DNA of 24,809 nucleotides from Sphingomonadaceae bacterium (GTDB lineage Bacteria; Pseudomonadota; Alphaproteobacteria; Sphingomonadales; Sphingomonadaceae), in assembly GCA_009923795.1 (NCBI GenBank), contig RFSU01000011.1:1-24809 (forward strand). The letters are read 5' to 3'. Below the pieces are notes generated by a model. That model searched no databases and was not told where the DNA came from. It saw only the letters and a program-made list of their open reading frames with translations. A program made the translations under genes and the position numbers. Positions 23,233 through 24,809 of this stretch are shown one piece after another; the first letter of the stretch is position 1, and every line of letters begins with the position of its first letter.

Positions 23233-24055
23233 CCCGAGCGCGCACGCACGGACCGAGGCTCTGCTGGATATAGCTATAGTCGCGTTTAATCTCTGTCCGC
23301 ATCGCCTCCGGCTGGTCCCCGATCAGGGTGTCCGGCACGGTTTGTGGCAGGAAACAGGCGAGACGATACCAGAGTAGGGTGTTTTTCGCGGGCTGGCTGA
23401 CCCCTTCATCGACCACTTCCCCCAAAGAGACGAACCAGCGCGTTCCCGTGTCAGCACGGCGCTGCACGGTCAGCGATGCGGGACGATTGTCACGCGTGGT
23501 CAGGAAGATTTGCGTTTCCCCTTCTCCGGGCAGGCTTCCGGGCGAATGGAAGGCGGATGCAATCCCGCTGATTTGAGGGGCGGCGTCCGGCTGTGCTGCG
23601 GCCGTTAGGATCGCGCGGACAGTCTGACCATTTTCTTCAGTCCAGGCGACCCAAGCGTCCGGTGCGATCAACTGAACCTCACCCGAACGGATAGGCCGCG
23701 CAAAGATGAGTGATTCGACCTTTTTCATCTTTGCAAACCGGCCCCGCGAATCAACTGGGACATCGATCAAATACTCAAGACGCGCCGCCTGACTGTCCGG
23801 AGCCTTCAGAAGTGCGATGACTTTGGCCTGGATGAGCAGTCGCTGATGCCCGGCGGGCGTTCCTTGCGCCATTGCGCCTTTTAAGGGTTTCACGCCCTGA
23901 ATCTGCACATGTACCACCAGATTTGATGCGAGTGCGAAATCAGCAAGGTCCCCGTAATTCAGTTGGCGCGTTACGATCATTGGTGATTTATTTTGCATCG
24001 CAGCATGTCCTGCTGCGGATGTCAGAAAAATGAAACAGGCAAAAGCTATTCGCAC
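23213..24055 (-). CDS. Conserved secreted protein of unknown function
   Basis: 280-residue protein with a signal peptide: short basic start, hydrophobic FACFIFLTSA, cleavage likely after AGHA (about residue 18). It is therefore probably periplasmic. Segments such as LNYGDLADFALASNLVVHVQI and DVPVDSRGRFAKMKKV suggest a beta-rich domain, but I recognise no named family. Cys residues occur near the C-terminus in LACFLPQT and GPCVRAR. The GTG start at 24055 has GGAG about 8 bases upstream. It is divergent from tonB and convergent with the reductase, which gives no clear functional clue. Confidence 0.75.
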   Translation of the reverse strand: MRIAFACFIFLTSAAGHAAMQNKSPMIVTRQLNYGDLADFALASNLVVHVQIQGVKPLKGAMAQGTPAGHQRLLIQAKVIALLKAPDSQAARLEYLIDVPVDSRGRFAKMKKVESLIFARPIRSGEVQLIAPDAWVAWTEENGQTVRAILTAAAQPDAAPQISGIASAFHSPGSLPGEGETQIFLTTRDNRPASLTVQRRADTGTRWFVSLGEVVDEGVSQPAKNTLLWYRLACFLPQTVPDTLIGDQPEAMRTEIKRDYSYIQQSLGPCVRARASRSFP

Positions 24056-24282
24056 GTTAGGTCTCCATTAGGCACAGGCGCTTCGTTCAAGTCACGGATA
24101 GTCAACATAATAACCCAGCCTTAGTGGACAAAAGCGATTGCGTCAGTCCACGCTCGGCGATAGACGAAGCGCGTCTGTCTGAATAGATTCCGAAGTTGCA
24201 GACGGGAGCAGGGGGAACGCCTTATGGTTCAGGCCTACCAGTGCCCCTTGGTATCGTCTATTGGAGGGAGTGTCGTTCTTTA
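24056..24282. other. Divergent intergenic region upstream of the tonB-like gene
   Basis: 227 bases between the divergent secreted-protein and tonB-like genes. It must hold promoters for both, but I found no pair of hexamers I would defend. A small inverted repeat, AGACG-N5-CGTCT, lies at 24162-24176. GGAGGGAG at 24262-24269 is the likely ribosome site, about 13 bases from the tonB ATG. I could not find a Fur box. Confidence 0.4.
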
Positions 24283-24809
24283 ATGGCCTATACTGACCAA
24301 GAAGTGAGCGGTCGGCGGATTTTCGCGATTGGCGCGGTGGCATTGCTGCACGCAGGGGTGGGCTATGCGCTCGTCACTGGTCTTGCATATAATGCGACCC
24401 AGGAGTTGATCGAAGATCTCAAGACGTTCGATGTGGCGCCCGACGAGCCTGAAAAGCCCGAGGAGCCACCACCACCACCGCCTAAGGTGGATTTACCGCC
24501 ACCGCCCAAGGTGACTGTGCCGCCGCCGGTGGTGTCATCGCCTGTAGTGACAACCAATACCCTGTCGACGCAAGCTGTTGTTGCGCCACCGCCTCCGCCG
24601 GCCCCGCCGGCTCCGCCGGCTCCGCCGCGCGTGGCAGAGCGGGCGACGCAGCGCGGCGGTTCGATTTCGGATGAAGATTATCCGTCATCTTCCATCCGTA
24701 ACGAAGAGCAGGGGACTGCCGTAGCAACCTTTACTGTCGGTCCCGACGGGCGCGTTGTGGCATGTAGAGCGTCGGGCGCCAGCGCGACGTTGGATGCCGA
24801 GACGTGTAA
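24283..24809 (+). CDS. Energy transducer TonB (partial, 3' end outside window)
   Basis: Inner-membrane protein that couples proton motive force to outer-membrane receptors. The frame is open to the window edge after 175 residues. Layout: cytoplasmic N-terminus, membrane helix about 13-35 with His23, a typical TonB membrane-helix residue; acidic-then-Pro-rich periplasmic linker about 53-116 (PPPPPPK, PPPPK, PPAPPAPPAPP); then the start of the C-terminal TonB domain (DEDYPSS, then GTAVATFTVGPDGRVVAC). The ATG at 24283 has a GGAGGGAG ribosome site at rather long spacing. ExbB and ExbD are not seen. Which TonB paralogue this is cannot be said. Confidence 0.9.
   Translation, partial: MAYTDQEVSGRRIFAIGAVALLHAGVGYALVTGLAYNATQELIEDLKTFDVAPDEPEKPEEPPPPPPKVDLPPPPKVTVPPPVVSSPVVTTNTLSTQAVVAPPPPPAPPAPPAPPRVAERATQRGGSISDEDYPSSSIRNEEQGTAVATFTVGPDGRVVACRASGASATLDAETC
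24601..24627 (+). repeat. 9-base tandem repeat in the TonB Pro-rich linker
   Basis: Three near-identical 9-base units (GCYCCGCCG) encode Ala-Pro-Pro repeats in the periplasmic spacer. Repeat number may vary between strains and would change linker length. Confidence 0.6.

Noticed and set aside
24056..24282. Fur box upstream of the tonB-like gene
   Set aside because: No stretch approached the Fur 19-bp consensus on either strand.

Overview
The window is a chromosomal segment from a GC-rich alphaproteobacterium, most likely a sphingomonad (order Sphingomonadales). The evidence is the gene order rimP-nusA-ylxR-infB-rbfA-truB-rpsO-pnp, a YlxR/L7Ae fusion protein, a PNPase with a long Arg/Gly tail, a pseudo-receiver/winged-helix regulator of a type I associate with sphingomonads, and an alphaproteobacterial LexA box (GTTC-N7-GTTC) in front of dinB. 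The species assignment is inference. I see no rRNA, tRNA, CRISPR array, insertion sequence or phage gene.

Layout. 1-1284 (-): 5' part of a catalase-peroxidase with a signal peptide, cut by the window edge. 1407-2219 (-): a crotonase-fold enzyme lacking both standard catalytic glutamates. 2302-3207 (-): a pseudo-receiver plus winged-helix regulator. 3295-3638: gene-free and partly AT-rich, with three consecutive hairpins (two forming terminators in opposite directions) and two matching dyads. This is the best candidate here for an unannotated element, a small RNA. 3639-4727 (-): SOS-controlled DNA polymerase IV. 4851-15107 (+): a large transcription/translation/RNA-decay cluster, rimP, nusA, ylxR-L7Ae, infB, rbfA, tdk, truB, rpsO, terminator, pnp, terminator, with thymidine kinase inserted between rbfA and truB. 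15146-19139 (+): a membrane-linked cyclophilin, an acyl-CoA thioesterase II and topoisomerase IV subunit A. 19142-21986 (-): a tight four-gene operon of GNAT acetyltransferase, DUF1285 protein, CoA-type Nudix hydrolase and CCA-adding enzyme, two junctions being ATGA overlaps. 22041-23232 (+): a possible 19-residue ORF, dihydroneopterin aldolase (folB) and a FolM/PTR1-like reductase, joined by stop/start overlaps. 23213-24055 (-): a secreted protein of unknown function. 24283-end (+): a TonB-type energy transducer, cut by the window edge.

How the genes work together. The central cluster links transcription elongation (NusA), 30S maturation (RimP, RbfA), initiation (IF-2), tRNA pseudouridylation (TruB), ribosomal protein S15 and mRNA turnover (PNPase). 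The folB-SDR pair fits a pterin/folate module, and the CCA operon combines tRNA maturation with nucleotide clean-up. Most of the window is conserved housekeeping sequence. I found no clear new multi-gene system. The unusual items are the hairpin locus at 3395-3497, the folB-proximal small ORF, the atypical crotonase and the pseudo-receiver regulator.
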